Source: Streptococcus oralis (GTDB lineage: Bacteria; Bacillota; Bacilli; Lactobacillales; Streptococcaceae). Taken from it: a stretch of DNA of 64,000 nucleotides. Position 1 is the stretch's first letter. The number at the start of each line of letters is the position of its first letter. Both the position numbers and the translations under genes were made by a program. Positions 1-8,609 of this stretch are shown in pieces. The DNA lies in the NCBI RefSeq assembly GCF_023611505.1, contig NZ_CP097843.1:620001-684000 (forward strand). The letters run 5' to 3'. Under the pieces are notes generated by a model. That model made no database searches and was not told the origin of the DNA. It saw nothing but the letters and a program-made list of their open reading frames with translations.

Positions 1-1611
1 GATGGTTTATATGACTATGTTATCAGTTATACACCAGACGTTCCAGGTGCCAAAGAACAATACACGACCTTTAAAATTCAAATTGATACTCAAAAACCTG
101 TCATCACAAGTGGATATATTCGCTTTAAAGATGGAAATCAAGAATTCGTAGCTCGCAAACCAAAAGACGTTGGTCAAGGCGGTATCCTTTCAGAAAAAGT
201 CTTCTATATTACACCATTTGACCAGAAAGGGACCATGGTTCTAACTGGGAAAGACCAGTCTGGAATGCGTGCGTTTGAAAACACCCATCTAATCAAGGCC
301 AATGCTGACGGTAGTTATACACTTCCTAAGGATGTTGACAAGGCTAATATTTACTATCTTGTAGAGGACTATGCAGGAAATGTAGACTATATCTCGCTTG
401 CTGAACTTGTGCGCGATCAAAATAGTGGTCGAGTGAAAATCGCCTTGAAGGATGCGAAAACAAACCAAGATATTGATACCCTCTACGTCTATCGAATTAA
501 AAATAGCGAGGGGCAATATGTTGATGTCGACAAGTCAAAAGCGATTCATTTCTTACAGTTTGGTCATTATACGGCAGAAATTTTCAGTTATGACCGAACA
601 GAATTGAAATTTATCAGTGCCTTGTCCCAAGAGTTTGACCTGACGGAAGAAAATAGTTTCCAAACCATTACCTTCCTAGCAAAACTCCTAGAGTATGCAC
701 CAGTATCTGTTTCCTTCAATCAAGCAGTTCCAAAGACAACTACAGTAGTTCTGAAAGGAGAAGATGGGACAAGTATCACTCTTCCTGCTGAAAAATACGG
801 TCAATACGCCTTCGGTAAGAAAGTTGCTATAGGTCGTTATACTGTAGAGATCGGCTTACCGACTGGATATGAACTCCTTGAAAATCTCGTTTCCTTGCTC
901 GTTCATCCAGGTCGAAATAATGCTTTGCGCCTATCTGTTGTGTCTAAGTTGGCCTTGATTGCTGCGGTAAATCAACAAAAAGAACTGGTAGAAACGTCTC
1001 GTTACTTTAATAGTAGTGCAGATAAGAGAAAAGCTTATGACCAAGCTTTCCAAGTGGCGCGGTCAGCCTTGTCAAGCAAGTTGAAACAAGAATTGATTGA
1101 TGGAGTTCTCGCTAGTCTTGAAGCTGCTGGTAAGGCTTTGGATGGAAAAGATTCGAACGTGGCAGCCTTGAAAGAAGCTATGAAAGCTTACTATGCAACG
1201 ACTAAAACTGGACGATATGCTAATGCCAAGGAAAAAGTACGTCGAGCTTATGATCGTGCCTTCCAAGAAATCGCCTTACTTGCTGTGGATCCTAAAGTCA
1301 AACAGGATCAAATTGACCAATCTCTCATTGTCCTAGCAACAGCTAAAAGCAAACTAAATGGCAAGGCCACAGACTTCTCTAGTTTAAAGAAACTGGTCAA
1401 GGATGAACGTCTCTTCCAAGAAAAGAATGCGAGATTTATCTATGCAGATAAGAAAGAAAAAGCAGCTTATCTTCTAGTCTTTAAAGAAGCACAGGAACTC
1501 TTAAATGATCCAGGAGCGAGCCAAGAAGATGTCAAAGATGCCATTACAGCATTGAAACAAGCCAAGAGAAATCTGCATGGCAAAAAACCAAAAGCAAGAA
1601 GACATCCTTAA
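1..1611 (+). CDS. prtA: PrtA-like cell-surface serine protease, C-terminal part (5' end outside window)
   Basis: The reading frame is open from base 1, so this is the last 536 residues of a larger protein. What is visible is non-catalytic: beta-rich Ig/Fn3-like segments (about residues 1-300, with phrases such as TQKPVITSGYIRF) followed by three helical, lysine-rich FIVAR-like repeats (about 310-530, repeated pattern YANAKEKVRRAYDRAF / ALKQAKRNLHGK). The protein ends in KKPKARRHP with no LPXTG sorting signal and no hydrophobic tail. Pneumococcal PrtA is a large subtilisin-type surface protease with a lysine-rich, LPXTG-free C-terminus, which this resembles. The protease domain is not in the window, so the name rests on the tail. 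A terminator follows immediately. Confidence 0.7.
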   Translation, partial: DGLYDYVISYTPDVPGAKEQYTTFKIQIDTQKPVITSGYIRFKDGNQEFVARKPKDVGQGGILSEKVFYITPFDQKGTMVLTGKDQSGMRAFENTHLIKANADGSYTLPKDVDKANIYYLVEDYAGNVDYISLAELVRDQNSGRVKIALKDAKTNQDIDTLYVYRIKNSEGQYVDVDKSKAIHFLQFGHYTAEIFSYDRTELKFISALSQEFDLTEENSFQTITFLAKLLEYAPVSVSFNQAVPKTTTVVLKGEDGTSITLPAEKYGQYAFGKKVAIGRYTVEIGLPTGYELLENLVSLLVHPGRNNALRLSVVSKLALIAAVNQQKELVETSRYFNSSADKRKAYDQAFQVARSALSSKLKQELIDGVLASLEAAGKALDGKDSNVAALKEAMKAYYATTKTGRYANAKEKVRRAYDRAFQEIALLAVDPKVKQDQIDQSLIVLATAKSKLNGKATDFSSLKKLVKDERLFQEKNARFIYADKKEKAAYLLVFKEAQELLNDPGASQEDVKDAITALKQAKRNLHGKKPKARRHP

Positions 1612-1639
1612 ACAGGAGTTTCTGAAGCTTTACTGATAA

Positions 1640-1675
1640 ATGAGTCTGAAACTTTGTTTTCAGACTCATTTTTGG
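1640..1675 (+). terminator. Rho-independent terminator after the PrtA-like gene
   Basis: A perfect inverted repeat (ATGAGTCTGAAA / TTTCAGACTCAT) flanks a short loop and runs into TTTTT. It separates the protease gene from the glyQS promoter just downstream. Confidence 0.85.
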
Positions 1676-1704
1676 TTTACACTAGCTAGGAAATCTGCTA
1701 TAAT
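1676..1704 (+). promoter_or_regulatory. glyQS promoter
   Basis: TTTACA (1676-1681) and TATAAT (1699-1704) are separated by exactly 17 bases. The predicted transcript start near 1711 opens the T-box leader. Confidence 0.8.
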
Positions 1705-1710
1705 ACTAGC

Positions 1711-1900
1711 TAGGAAAGAAAGTCTTATGGCGTTCTTCAAGCGAGCTTGGGATAGTGGGAGCCAAGTAGGACAAGGTAAGAAACTGGCGCTTTCTGTCGT
1801 ATTTTTTAAAACAATGAAGTAATAAATTAGGGTGGAACCGCGTTTCTGACGCCCCTAGGTCACAGACTTAGGAGTAAAGACACGGTTCTTTTTGTATCCA
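1711..1900 (+). promoter_or_regulatory. T-box riboswitch (glycine) controlling glyQS
   Basis: The conserved T-box AGGGTGGAACCGCG lies at 1829-1842, the signature that pairs with the acceptor end of uncharged tRNA. A Stem-I-like segment occupies about 1740-1790 (AAGCGAGCTTGGGATAGTG resembles the conserved distal stem I), and GGC at 1786-1788 is the likely glycine specifier codon. AACCGCGT of the T-box can pair with ACACGGTT near 1880-1890, followed by TTTTT, giving the alternative terminator. This matches known glycyl-tRNA synthetase T-boxes of Firmicutes: uncharged tRNA-Gly should permit read-through. The specifier position is inferred from alignment by eye. Confidence 0.9.
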
Positions 1901-1934
1901 AAGTCACAAGAATTTATAAAAAAAGGAGTAAACA

Positions 1935-2852
1935 ATGTCTAAAAAATTGACTTTCCAGGAGATCATCCTTACCTTGCAACAATTTTGGAATGACCAAGGT
2001 TGTATGCTTATGCAGGCTTATGATAATGAAAAAGGTGCGGGGACGATGAGTCCTTACACTTTCCTTCGTGCTATCGGGCCTGAGCCATGGAATGCGGCTT
2101 ATGTAGAGCCATCACGTCGTCCTGCTGACGGTCGTTATGGGGAAAACCCTAACCGTCTCTACCAACACCACCAATTCCAAGTGGTTATGAAGCCATCTCC
2201 ATCAAATATTCAGGAACTTTACCTTGAATCTTTGGAAAAATTGGGAATCAATCCTTTGGAACACGATATTCGTTTCGTTGAGGATAACTGGGAAAATCCA
2301 TCGACTGGTTCAGCTGGTCTTGGATGGGAAGTTTGGCTTGATGGGATGGAAATCACTCAGTTCACTTATTTCCAACAAGTTGGTGGATTGGCAACTGGCC
2401 CTGTGACTGCGGAAGTTACCTATGGTTTGGAACGTTTGGCTTCTTACATTCAAGAAGTGGACTCTGTCTATGATATCGAGTGGGCCGATGGCGTAAAATA
2501 TGGAGAAATCTTCATCCAGCCTGAGTACGAGCACTCAAAATATTCATTTGAAATTTCGGATCAAGAAATGTTGCTTGAAAACTTTGATAAGTTTGAAAAG
2601 GAAGCTGGTCGTGCCTTGGAAGAGGGCTTGGTTCATCCTGCCTATGACTATGTTCTCAAATGTTCACACACTTTTAACCTGCTTGACGCGCGTGGTGCCG
2701 TATCTGTAACCGAGCGTGCGGGCTATATCGCTCGTATCCGTAACTTGGCCCGTGTCGTAGCCAAAACCTTTGTCGCAGAACGCAAGCGCCTGGGTTATCC
2801 ACTCTTGGATGAAGAAACAAGAGCTAAACTCTTAGCAGAAGACGCTGAGTAA
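1935..2852 (+). CDS. glyQ: Glycyl-tRNA synthetase alpha subunit
   Basis: The 305-residue product is a full-length class II synthetase alpha chain of the bacterial alpha2beta2 GlyRS, which makes glycyl-adenylate and charges tRNA-Gly. It starts [18 protein letters not shown] and contains the family-typical blocks [17 protein letters not shown] and [17 protein letters not shown] near residues 35-75. An AAAAGGAG ribosome-binding site lies 7 bases before the ATG. It is first in an operon with glyS and under T-box control. Confidence 0.98.
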   Translation: MSKKLTFQEIILTLQQFWNDQGCMLMQAYDNEKGAGTMSPYTFLRAIGPEPWNAAYVEPSRRPADGRYGENPNRLYQHHQFQVVMKPSPSNIQELYLESLEKLGINPLEHDIRFVEDNWENPSTGSAGLGWEVWLDGMEITQFTYFQQVGGLATGPVTAEVTYGLERLASYIQEVDSVYDIEWADGVKYGEIFIQPEYEHSKYSFEISDQEMLLENFDKFEKEAGRALEEGLVHPAYDYVLKCSHTFNLLDARGAVSVTERAGYIARIRNLARVVAKTFVAERKRLGYPLLDEETRAKLLAEDAE

Positions 2853-3064
2853 AGAGAGTGACAAATTGCGAAAATGGGCGAACAGAGTGAGCCCTTAGCC
2901 AGTTGCCGCAGTGATGAAGGTATCCTTAGTGAAGCTAAGGATACTAGGCAAAATTGGAGACTTTTGGCTCCAATTTTAGCAATGAAACAACGAAGTTGGT
3001 TGCTTGCGTGCCAATCACATAAGGCAAACTGGAAAATAAAAAGATACTTTTTGGAGAAAAAAAT
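2853..3064 (+). other. glyQ-glyS intercistronic region with two strong hairpins
   Basis: This 212-bp gap holds two near-perfect hairpins. The first is GTATCCTTAG/CTAAGGATAC (2920-2929 with 2935-2944, 5-nt loop). The second is AAAATTGGAG/CTCCAATTTT (2950-2959 with 2968-2977). Neither is followed by a U-tract typical of a terminator, so they probably act on mRNA processing or stability, or are a repeat relic. An open frame from 2874 overlaps the glyS ATG but has no credible ribosome-binding site. Confidence 0.6.
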
Positions 3065-5101
3065 ATGACAAAAAACTTATTAGTAGAACTCGGTCTTGAA
3101 GAGTTACCAGCCTACGTAGTAACTCCAAGTGAAAAACAACTAGGTGAAAAAATGGCAGCCTTCCTCAAGGAAAACCGCCTGTCTTTTGAAGCCATTCAAA
3201 CTTTCTCAACACCACGTCGTTTGGCTGTTCGTGTGACTGGTCTTGCGGACAAACAGTCTGATTTGACAGAAGATTTCAAGGGACCAGCAAAGAAAATTGC
3301 CTTGGATGGTGATGGAAACTTCACCAAAGCAGCTCAAGGATTTGTCCGTGGGAAAGGCTTGACAGTTGAAGATATTGAATTCCGTGAAATCAAGGGTGAA
3401 GAATATGTCTATGTTACCAAGGAAGAAGTGGGCCAACCAGTTGAGAACATTGTTCCAGGTGTTGTAGATGTCTTGAAGTCCTTGACTTTCCCTGTCAGCA
3501 TGCACTGGGCTAACAACACTTTTGAGTATATCCGCCCTGTACACACTTTGACAGTTCTCTTGGACGAGCAAGAGTTTGATTTGGATTTCCTTGATATCAA
3601 GGGTGGTCGTGTGAGCCGTGGTCATCGTTTCTTGGGACAAGAAACCAAGATTCAGTCAGCATTGAGCTATGAAGAAGACCTTCGTGCACAGTTTGTAATC
3701 GCGGATCCTCGTGAACGTGAGCAAATGATTGTTGACCAAATCAAGGCAATCGAGGCAAAACATGGTGTACGTATCGAGATTGATGCTGACTTGCTGAACG
3801 AAGTCTTGAACTTGGTTGAATACCCAACTGCCTTCATGGGAAGTTTTGATGCCAAATACCTTGAAGTTCCAGAAGAAGTTTTGGTGACTTCGATGAAGGA
3901 ACACCAACGTTACTTTGTTGTTCGTGATCAGGATGGTAAACTCTTGCCAAACTTCATTTCTGTTCGTAATGGAAATGCAGAGTATTTGGAAAATGTCATC
4001 AAGGGTAATGAAAAAGTCTTGGTTGCCCGTTTGGAAGACGGTGAATTCTTCTGGCGTGAAGACCAAAAATTGGTTATTTCTGACCTTGTTGAAAAATTAA
4101 ACAACGTCACCTTCCACGAAAAGATTGGTTCCCTTCGTGAACACATGATTCGTACAGGTCAGATTGCCGTCCTTTTGGCGGAAAAAGCTGGTTTATCAGT
4201 GGATGAAACGATTGATCTTGCCCGCGCAGCATCCATTTATAAGTTTGACTTGTTGACAGGGATGGTTGGTGAGTTTGATGAACTCCAAGGAATTATGGGT
4301 GAGAAATATGCCCTTCTTGCTGGTGAAACTCCAGCAGTTGCGGCTGCCATTCGTGAACACTACATGCCTACATCAGCGGATGGAGCTCTCCCAGAGAGCA
4401 AGATCGGAGCCATTCTAGCCATTGCAGACAAATTGGATACGATTTTGAGTTTCTTCTCAGTGGGCTTGATTCCATCAGGTTCTAATGACCCTTATGCCCT
4501 TCGTCGTGCAACGCAAGGTGTAGTTCGTATTTTGGATGCTTTTGGTTGGCACATTGCTATGGATGAGTTGATTGATAGCCTTTACACTTTGAAATTTGAC
4601 AGCTTGACTTATGGAAATAAAGCAGAGGTCATGGACTTTATCAAGGCTCGTGTTGATAAGATGATGGGTTCAACTCCAAAAGACATTAAGGAAGCGGTTC
4701 TTGCAAGCTCGAACTTTGTCGTGGCGGATATGTTGGAAGCAGTAAGTGCTCTTGTAGAAGCAAGCAAAGAAGAAAACTTCAAATCATCTGTCGAATCTCT
4801 CTCACGTGCTTTCAACTTGTCTGAGAAAGCTGAAGGATCTGAAACAGTTGATTCTGCTCTTTTTGAAAATGAAGAAGAGAAAGCCTTGGCGGAAGCAGTA
4901 GAGTCACTCGTTTTATCAGGGACTGCAAGTCAGCAATTAGAACAACTCTTTGCGCTTAGCCCAATTATTGATGCTTTCTTTGAGAATACTATGGTAATGA
5001 CCGATGATCAAGATATTCGTCAAAATCGATTGGCCATCTTGTCGCAATTAACCAGGAAAGCAGCTAAGCTTGCACGCTTTAACCAAATCAATACCAAGTA
5101 G
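3065..5101 (+). CDS. glyS: Glycyl-tRNA synthetase beta subunit
   Basis: The 678-residue product is the tRNA-binding beta chain that pairs with GlyQ. It begins [19 protein letters not shown], the standard start of the family. It carries the middle HD-like region ([20 protein letters not shown] and [12 protein letters not shown] around residues 440-480) and ends in a helical anticodon-binding domain. Its length is normal. The start is preceded by TTTTTGGAGAAAAAAAT, a usable ribosome-binding site. Confidence 0.98.
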   Translation: MTKNLLVELGLEELPAYVVTPSEKQLGEKMAAFLKENRLSFEAIQTFSTPRRLAVRVTGLADKQSDLTEDFKGPAKKIALDGDGNFTKAAQGFVRGKGLTVEDIEFREIKGEEYVYVTKEEVGQPVENIVPGVVDVLKSLTFPVSMHWANNTFEYIRPVHTLTVLLDEQEFDLDFLDIKGGRVSRGHRFLGQETKIQSALSYEEDLRAQFVIADPREREQMIVDQIKAIEAKHGVRIEIDADLLNEVLNLVEYPTAFMGSFDAKYLEVPEEVLVTSMKEHQRYFVVRDQDGKLLPNFISVRNGNAEYLENVIKGNEKVLVARLEDGEFFWREDQKLVISDLVEKLNNVTFHEKIGSLREHMIRTGQIAVLLAEKAGLSVDETIDLARAASIYKFDLLTGMVGEFDELQGIMGEKYALLAGETPAVAAAIREHYMPTSADGALPESKIGAILAIADKLDTILSFFSVGLIPSGSNDPYALRRATQGVVRILDAFGWHIAMDELIDSLYTLKFDSLTYGNKAEVMDFIKARVDKMMGSTPKDIKEAVLASSNFVVADMLEAVSALVEASKEENFKSSVESLSRAFNLSEKAEGSETVDSALFENEEEKALAEAVESLVLSGTASQQLEQLFALSPIIDAFFENTMVMTDDQDIRQNRLAILSQLTRKAAKLARFNQINTK

Positions 5102-5145
5102 ACTCTCTATTAAACAAACTGTATCTTTTTACAAAGGAGATAAAC

Positions 5146-5403
5146 ATGGATTCAAAAAAAATCGCTCGTATCAACGAGCTCGCTAAAAAGAAAAAAACAG
5201 AAGGCTTAACTTCTGCTGAAAAAGTGGAACAAGCTAAACTTCGTGAGGAATACATTGAAGGATATCGTCGTGCTGTTCGTCACCATATTGAAGGAATTAA
5301 AATTGTGGACGAGGAAGGAAATGACGTAACGCCAGAAAAACTACGCCAAGTGCAACGTGAAAAAGGTTTACATGGTCGTAGTTTGGATGATCCTAACTCA
5401 TAA
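5146..5403 (+). CDS. DUF896 / UPF0291 family protein
   Basis: This 85-residue basic cytoplasmic protein begins [20 protein letters not shown] and continues with the [21 protein letters not shown] block typical of DUF896 (B. subtilis YnzC type), a short helical family of unknown function that extends in its C-terminal half. An AAAGGAG ribosome-binding site lies 7 bases before the ATG. It follows glyS by 44 bases and is probably the last gene of that transcript. Confidence 0.93.
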   Translation: MDSKKIARINELAKKKKTEGLTSAEKVEQAKLREEYIEGYRRAVRHHIEGIKIVDEEGNDVTPEKLRQVQREKGLHGRSLDDPNS

Positions 5404-5407
5404 AATG

Positions 5408-5441
5408 AAAGGGGTTTGTAGATGATTTACAATCCCCTTTT
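5408..5441 (+). terminator. Terminator of the glyQS-DUF896 operon
   Basis: AAAGGGGTTTGTA pairs with TTACAATCCCCTTTT across a short loop and runs into T residues. Confidence 0.8.
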
Positions 5442-5455
5442 CTGTTGCAATAAAA

Positions 5456-5480
5456 AAAAGGAGCCATTTGGCTCCTTTTG
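5456..5480. terminator. Bidirectional terminator between convergent operons
   Basis: AAAAGGAGCC-attt-GGCTCCTTTT has A-rich and T-rich flanks on both sides, so it can end the minus-strand reductase operon as well as back up the plus-strand terminator. Confidence 0.85.
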
Positions 5481-5486
5481 TGTTTC

Positions 5487-6731
5487 TTAGTTGCTTGCGC
5501 CAGAAGTAGCGTCTGCGCCACCACCGTGGCCTCCAGCGTCACCTGAATCAGAAGCACCAGAAGTAGCATCAGCATCCCCATGACCTCCAGCGGCAGGAGC
5601 AAATGGTCCGCTACCACCTACCAAACGTTGACCAGTCTCTTTTAGGTACCAGTCAAGCCATGGTTGGAAGTTAAAGACAATTTCATTGATACCAGCGTAT
5701 GATCCGTCAGGATAGTACATCGCTTGGTAGTTGTGGGTGTTGATGACACCTGCAGGAGAACCTGGAACGATTGTACGGACGTATTCTTGGTTTCCGTTAC
5801 GAAGTGTTCCGATAACCCACTCTACATTCTTCATACGTGCTGGTGGAAGAGAATTGTGAACAGTCGACATACGGTTACCTGATTGAGGTGGTACACGTTT
5901 GGCAAACATGGTGTCTGGATCTTGGTGAGCGTTATTGTAGTAGAGGAATTGGTTGTTATCGTCAGCGTATGTCAATTCAAATGGCATAGCTTTCAAGAAC
6001 ATATCAATTTGGTTAACTGTCAGGATACCGTGGTCCAGTTTGACATAGGTATCACCAGAAACAGCTCCAGTGATTGCAGCAACTTTTTCTACCCATTCTG
6101 GATCGTCAGGATCAACTTCTGTGATGGTTGTAGCGATTGGTTTTCCACAATCCAAGTCTTCTGGTTCGATTGGTTTTGGTTTTTTCAATTTCGAAACGAC
6201 TCCTACGTATTTTACAAAGTTATCTAAGCAAGTTTCAAGGAATTTAACAGTTCCTTCATTGGTGATATTTCCGTCGTTATCAAAAGCTTCCTTAGCTTTA
6301 CCAAGAAGGAATTCGTTACCTGGAAGCGTGTAGGCATTAACACCTGGAGCGTCAAGGATTTTACGAAGGTGAACTTGGGCACGTGATGTTCCTTGGTCAT
6401 AGTATGATGCACCCACAATCATAACAGGCTTGTTTTCAAATGGATGAACTTCGTATGAAAGCCATTCGAGTACAGATTTGAGTGAAGCTGAGATAGTGTG
6501 GTTGTGCTCAGGAGTAGCGATAATGACACCATCAGCACGTGTAATCTTGTTATACAAGAAACGCAATTGGAAGCTTTCGTCCCATTTTTCGTCTTGGTTA
6601 AACATTGGAACTTCGTCGATTTCAAGAACTTCTAATTCAAATTTGAATTTGAAATTTCGACGGATAAATTCCAAGAGTTTGCGGTTATATGATTGATCGT
6701 AGTTTGATCCAACAAGTCCAACAAATTTCAT
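5487..6731 (-). CDS. NADPH-dependent FMN reductase fused to a PAS domain, with a double flavinylation-like tail
   Basis: The 414-residue protein starts with a flavodoxin-like NADPH:FMN reductase domain (about 1-190; GSNYDQSYNRKLLEF phosphate loop, PEHNHTISASLKSVLEW, GASYYDQGTSRAQVHLR). A PAS-like domain of the DUF438-associated type follows (about 220-370; NNQFLYYNNAHQDPDTMFAKR, EWVIGTLRNGNQEYVRTI). It then ends in a Gly/Asp/Ala-rich tail. The tail holds DATSGAS twice, at residues 388-394 and 407-413; this fits the D-x-x-(S/T)-G-A-(T/S) site modified by ApbE flavin transferases. There is no signal peptide, so it should be cytosolic. It is the last gene of a three-gene operon headed by apbE. 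The natural electron acceptor is unknown. Confidence 0.9.
   Translation of the reverse strand: MKFVGLVGSNYDQSYNRKLLEFIRRNFKFKFELEVLEIDEVPMFNQDEKWDESFQLRFLYNKITRADGVIIATPEHNHTISASLKSVLEWLSYEVHPFENKPVMIVGASYYDQGTSRAQVHLRKILDAPGVNAYTLPGNEFLLGKAKEAFDNDGNITNEGTVKFLETCLDNFVKYVGVVSKLKKPKPIEPEDLDCGKPIATTITEVDPDDPEWVEKVAAITGAVSGDTYVKLDHGILTVNQIDMFLKAMPFELTYADDNNQFLYYNNAHQDPDTMFAKRVPPQSGNRMSTVHNSLPPARMKNVEWVIGTLRNGNQEYVRTIVPGSPAGVINTHNYQAMYYPDGSYAGINEIVFNFQPWLDWYLKETGQRLVGGSGPFAPAAGGHGDADATSGASDSGDAGGHGGGADATSGASN
5493..5570 (-). other. Tandem ApbE-type flavinylation motifs in the reductase tail
   Basis: The last 27 codons encode DATSGAS (5550-5570), a Gly-rich spacer and DATSGAS again (5493-5513). 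The final serine of each motif would be the FMN acceptor by analogy with threonine or serine in NqrB/NqrC and FMN_bind proteins. Both copies lie at the extreme C-terminus, where a flexible carrier arm would be expected. Modification is inferred and not shown by sequence. Confidence 0.6.
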
Positions 6732-6748
6732 TCTTTCGGTCTCCTATC

Positions 6749-7354
6749 TTACAAATTTTCCCAGTCGAATTCTTCAGCATCTTTGCGAAGCAATTCTTGT
6801 GCATTGCGCAATTTCTCAGTAATCTTCACAAAGATACGGAAGTCATCAAAGATGGCATCAAATTTTTTAATAACATCAAGGTCAACCAAGTCGCCACTTG
6901 GGTTAAATGCTTGAAGAGAGTGAGAAAGCAAGAATTCATCTGGTAGAACATTTGCCTTAATTTCAGGAGCGTTCAAGATTTGACGAAGCTGCAATTGGGC
7001 ACGAGATGAACCAAGTGTACCATAGGAAGCACCAGTGATCATGATTGGTTTGTTCAAAAGTGGGTAGATACCGTAAGATAGCCAAGCAAGAGCGCTCATC
7101 AAAACTGCAGGGATAGAGTGGTCGTACTCAGGAGTACCGACAATCACACCGTCAGATGCTTCAATTTTAGCAGCAATTTCAAGAATTTCATCTGGAAGTT
7201 GCTTATCTGCTGGCTTATTGAAAACAGGGATATCCTTGATTTCAACGAGTTCAATTTCAGCTTTATCAGCAAAGTGTTTTTGCATGTATTGGAGCAGTTG
7301 GCGGTTTGTAGAACGTTTAGAGTTCGTTCCAACAATGGCAATAAGTTTTAGCAT
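6749..7354 (-). CDS. NADPH-dependent FMN reductase family protein
   Basis: The 201-residue flavodoxin-fold protein is a stand-alone paralogue of the first domain of the neighbouring reductase-PAS protein. It has the same landmarks: GTNSKRSTNRQLLQYM near the N-terminus, GTPEYDHSIPAVLMSALAWL around residue 77 and GASYGTLGSSRAQLQLR around residue 110. The family binds FMN and uses NAD(P)H. An AAAGGAAA ribosome-binding site precedes the ATG. It sits between apbE and the reductase-PAS gene, 17-18 bases from each, so the three are one transcript. Confidence 0.92.
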   Translation of the reverse strand: MLKLIAIVGTNSKRSTNRQLLQYMQKHFADKAEIELVEIKDIPVFNKPADKQLPDEILEIAAKIEASDGVIVGTPEYDHSIPAVLMSALAWLSYGIYPLLNKPIMITGASYGTLGSSRAQLQLRQILNAPEIKANVLPDEFLLSHSLQAFNPSGDLVDLDVIKKFDAIFDDFRIFVKITEKLRNAQELLRKDAEEFDWENL

Positions 7355-7372
7355 GAGATTTCCTTTCTCTTT

Positions 7373-8335
7373 TTACATAATACAATTTTGAAGGCCTGAA
7401 GAACATGCAAGGCGTCCCTCTTTGTCGATGAGGATGGCTTCAATCCCATCTATACTTTCGACTTGCCAGAGGATAGAAGCGCTTCGTTCTCCGAAAAGGC
7501 GGGTTGTCCAAATCTCACCATCAATGGATTTACTAGAGACAATCGTTAGGCTAGCAAGATTGGTTTCGACAGGAAATCCTGTCTCACTATCAAAGATATG
7601 GTGATAGTCTTTTCCATCTACTGTCAGGTGACGTTCATAGATACCTGAAGTAACAACGGATTTGTTAGAAGCAGGAATGGTTAGGAGATGATTGCCACGA
7701 GGATTTCGCGGATCTTGAATACCGATTTGCCAGGCTTTCCCTTCTTTGGCTTGGTTATTCCCGATGGTGAGGATATTTCCTCCGAGATTGATCAAGGCAG
7801 AGGTGACACCGTGTGTTTTCAAATACTGGGCAACCTTATCTGCACTATAGCCCTTGGCTAAACAACCTAAATCAAGCTTCATTCCTTTCTTCTCTAAAAA
7901 AATAGTAGAGTTAGTCGGATCCAACTTAATAAAATGCGGGTTAACTAGAGGCAAGACAGCTTCGATTTCGTTTAACTCTGGAAGTCGTGCATCTGCAAAG
8001 CCGATTCGCCAGGTTTGAATCAAGGGACCGATACTGATATTTAGATGGCTAGAGGGAGCTAGGCTGTGCTCTAGTCCAAGAGCAATCAGTTCAAACAGGT
8101 CAGGATGAACCTTAACAGGTGTGATTCCAGCCTGGTAGTTGATTTCCATCAGTTCGGATTCTTGACTATTGGCGTTGAAGCGGTATTCGAGCTCTTTGAG
8201 CAAGTCAAAAGCGCCCTGAAGCAGGATTTCTGCCCGCTCATCTACTAATGAAATCGTGATAGTTGTTCCCATTAGCCGTTCAGAACGTGAATGAAGAGGC
8301 AAGCTACCAGCTCCTTTCTTTTCATAGGAAATCAT
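7373..8335 (-). CDS. apbE: FAD:protein FMN transferase, ApbE family
   Basis: The product (up to 320 residues) has the family blocks MGTTITISL, LDLGCLAKGYSADK, INLGGNILTIG and VVTSGIYERHL...YHHIFDSETGFP. ApbE enzymes transfer FMN from FAD to a Ser/Thr in D-x-x-(S/T)-G-A-T/S motifs, with magnesium. Most studied ApbEs are exported or lipoproteins; this one has neither signal peptide nor lipobox and should act in the cytosol. Two starts are possible: ATG at 8335 with no ribosome-binding site, or TTG at 8302 with AAAGGAG 8 bases upstream. I favour 8302. It heads the operon with two FMN reductases, the likely source of its substrate. Confidence 0.93.
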   Translation of the reverse strand: MISYEKKGAGSLPLHSRSERLMGTTITISLVDERAEILLQGAFDLLKELEYRFNANSQESELMEINYQAGITPVKVHPDLFELIALGLEHSLAPSSHLNISIGPLIQTWRIGFADARLPELNEIEAVLPLVNPHFIKLDPTNSTIFLEKKGMKLDLGCLAKGYSADKVAQYLKTHGVTSALINLGGNILTIGNNQAKEGKAWQIGIQDPRNPRGNHLLTIPASNKSVVTSGIYERHLTVDGKDYHHIFDSETGFPVETNLASLTIVSSKSIDGEIWTTRLFGERSASILWQVESIDGIEAILIDKEGRLACSSGLQNCIM

Positions 8336-8392
8336 TCAATATAAGTTGGTTAAAGAAAAATTAAACCCCTTACATTTTATTTCCATATAACT

Positions 8393-8421
8393 AGCATACC
8401 ATAAAGTCAGCGTTTTCACAA
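8393..8421 (-). promoter_or_regulatory. apbE operon promoter with overlapping cre-like site
   Basis: On the minus strand TTGTGA (8416-8421) and TATGCT (8393-8398, preceded by TGG) are spaced by 17 bases. A cre-like sequence GTGAAAACGCTGACT (8405-8419, 13 of 15 against WTGNAARCGNWWWCW) overlaps the -35, implying CcpA control. Confidence 0.6.
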
Positions 8422-8542
8422 ATGAATTTTGACAAAAAGTCAAGAAATATGCTCAAAATTAGAACGAAAACGATAGAAAAATAAGGCCTGTTAATAATAA
8501 GTGTATTTTTTTCTGAAAAAAAGAGAATTCTGAGCAAATGTC

Positions 8543-8571
8543 TTGTAAACGCTAACAGTAAATGATATACT
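8543..8571 (+). promoter_or_regulatory. nox promoter with perfect cre site
   Basis: TTGTAA (8543-8548) and TATACT (8566-8571) are spaced by 17 bases. TTGTAAACGCTAACA (8543-8557) matches the CcpA cre consensus at all 15 positions and covers the -35, so carbon catabolite control is expected. Confidence 0.75.
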
Positions 8572-8609
8572 AGAATAGTAAATCAAAAATTAAAGGTAGG
8601 AATTTTTCT

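Noticed and set aside
2874..3068. 64-codon frame between glyQ and glyS
   Set aside because: It runs through both hairpins, lacks a ribosome-binding site and overlaps the glyS ATG; codon content is not protein-like.
5493..5618. Glycine/alanine-rich repeats as a microsatellite or assembly problem
   Set aside because: The repeats encode the same 7-residue motif with synonymous differences, which indicates selection on protein sequence.
5487..7354. The two FMN reductase genes as one split gene
   Set aside because: Both have complete N-terminal flavodoxin folds, separate ribosome-binding sites and different sequences; they are paralogues.
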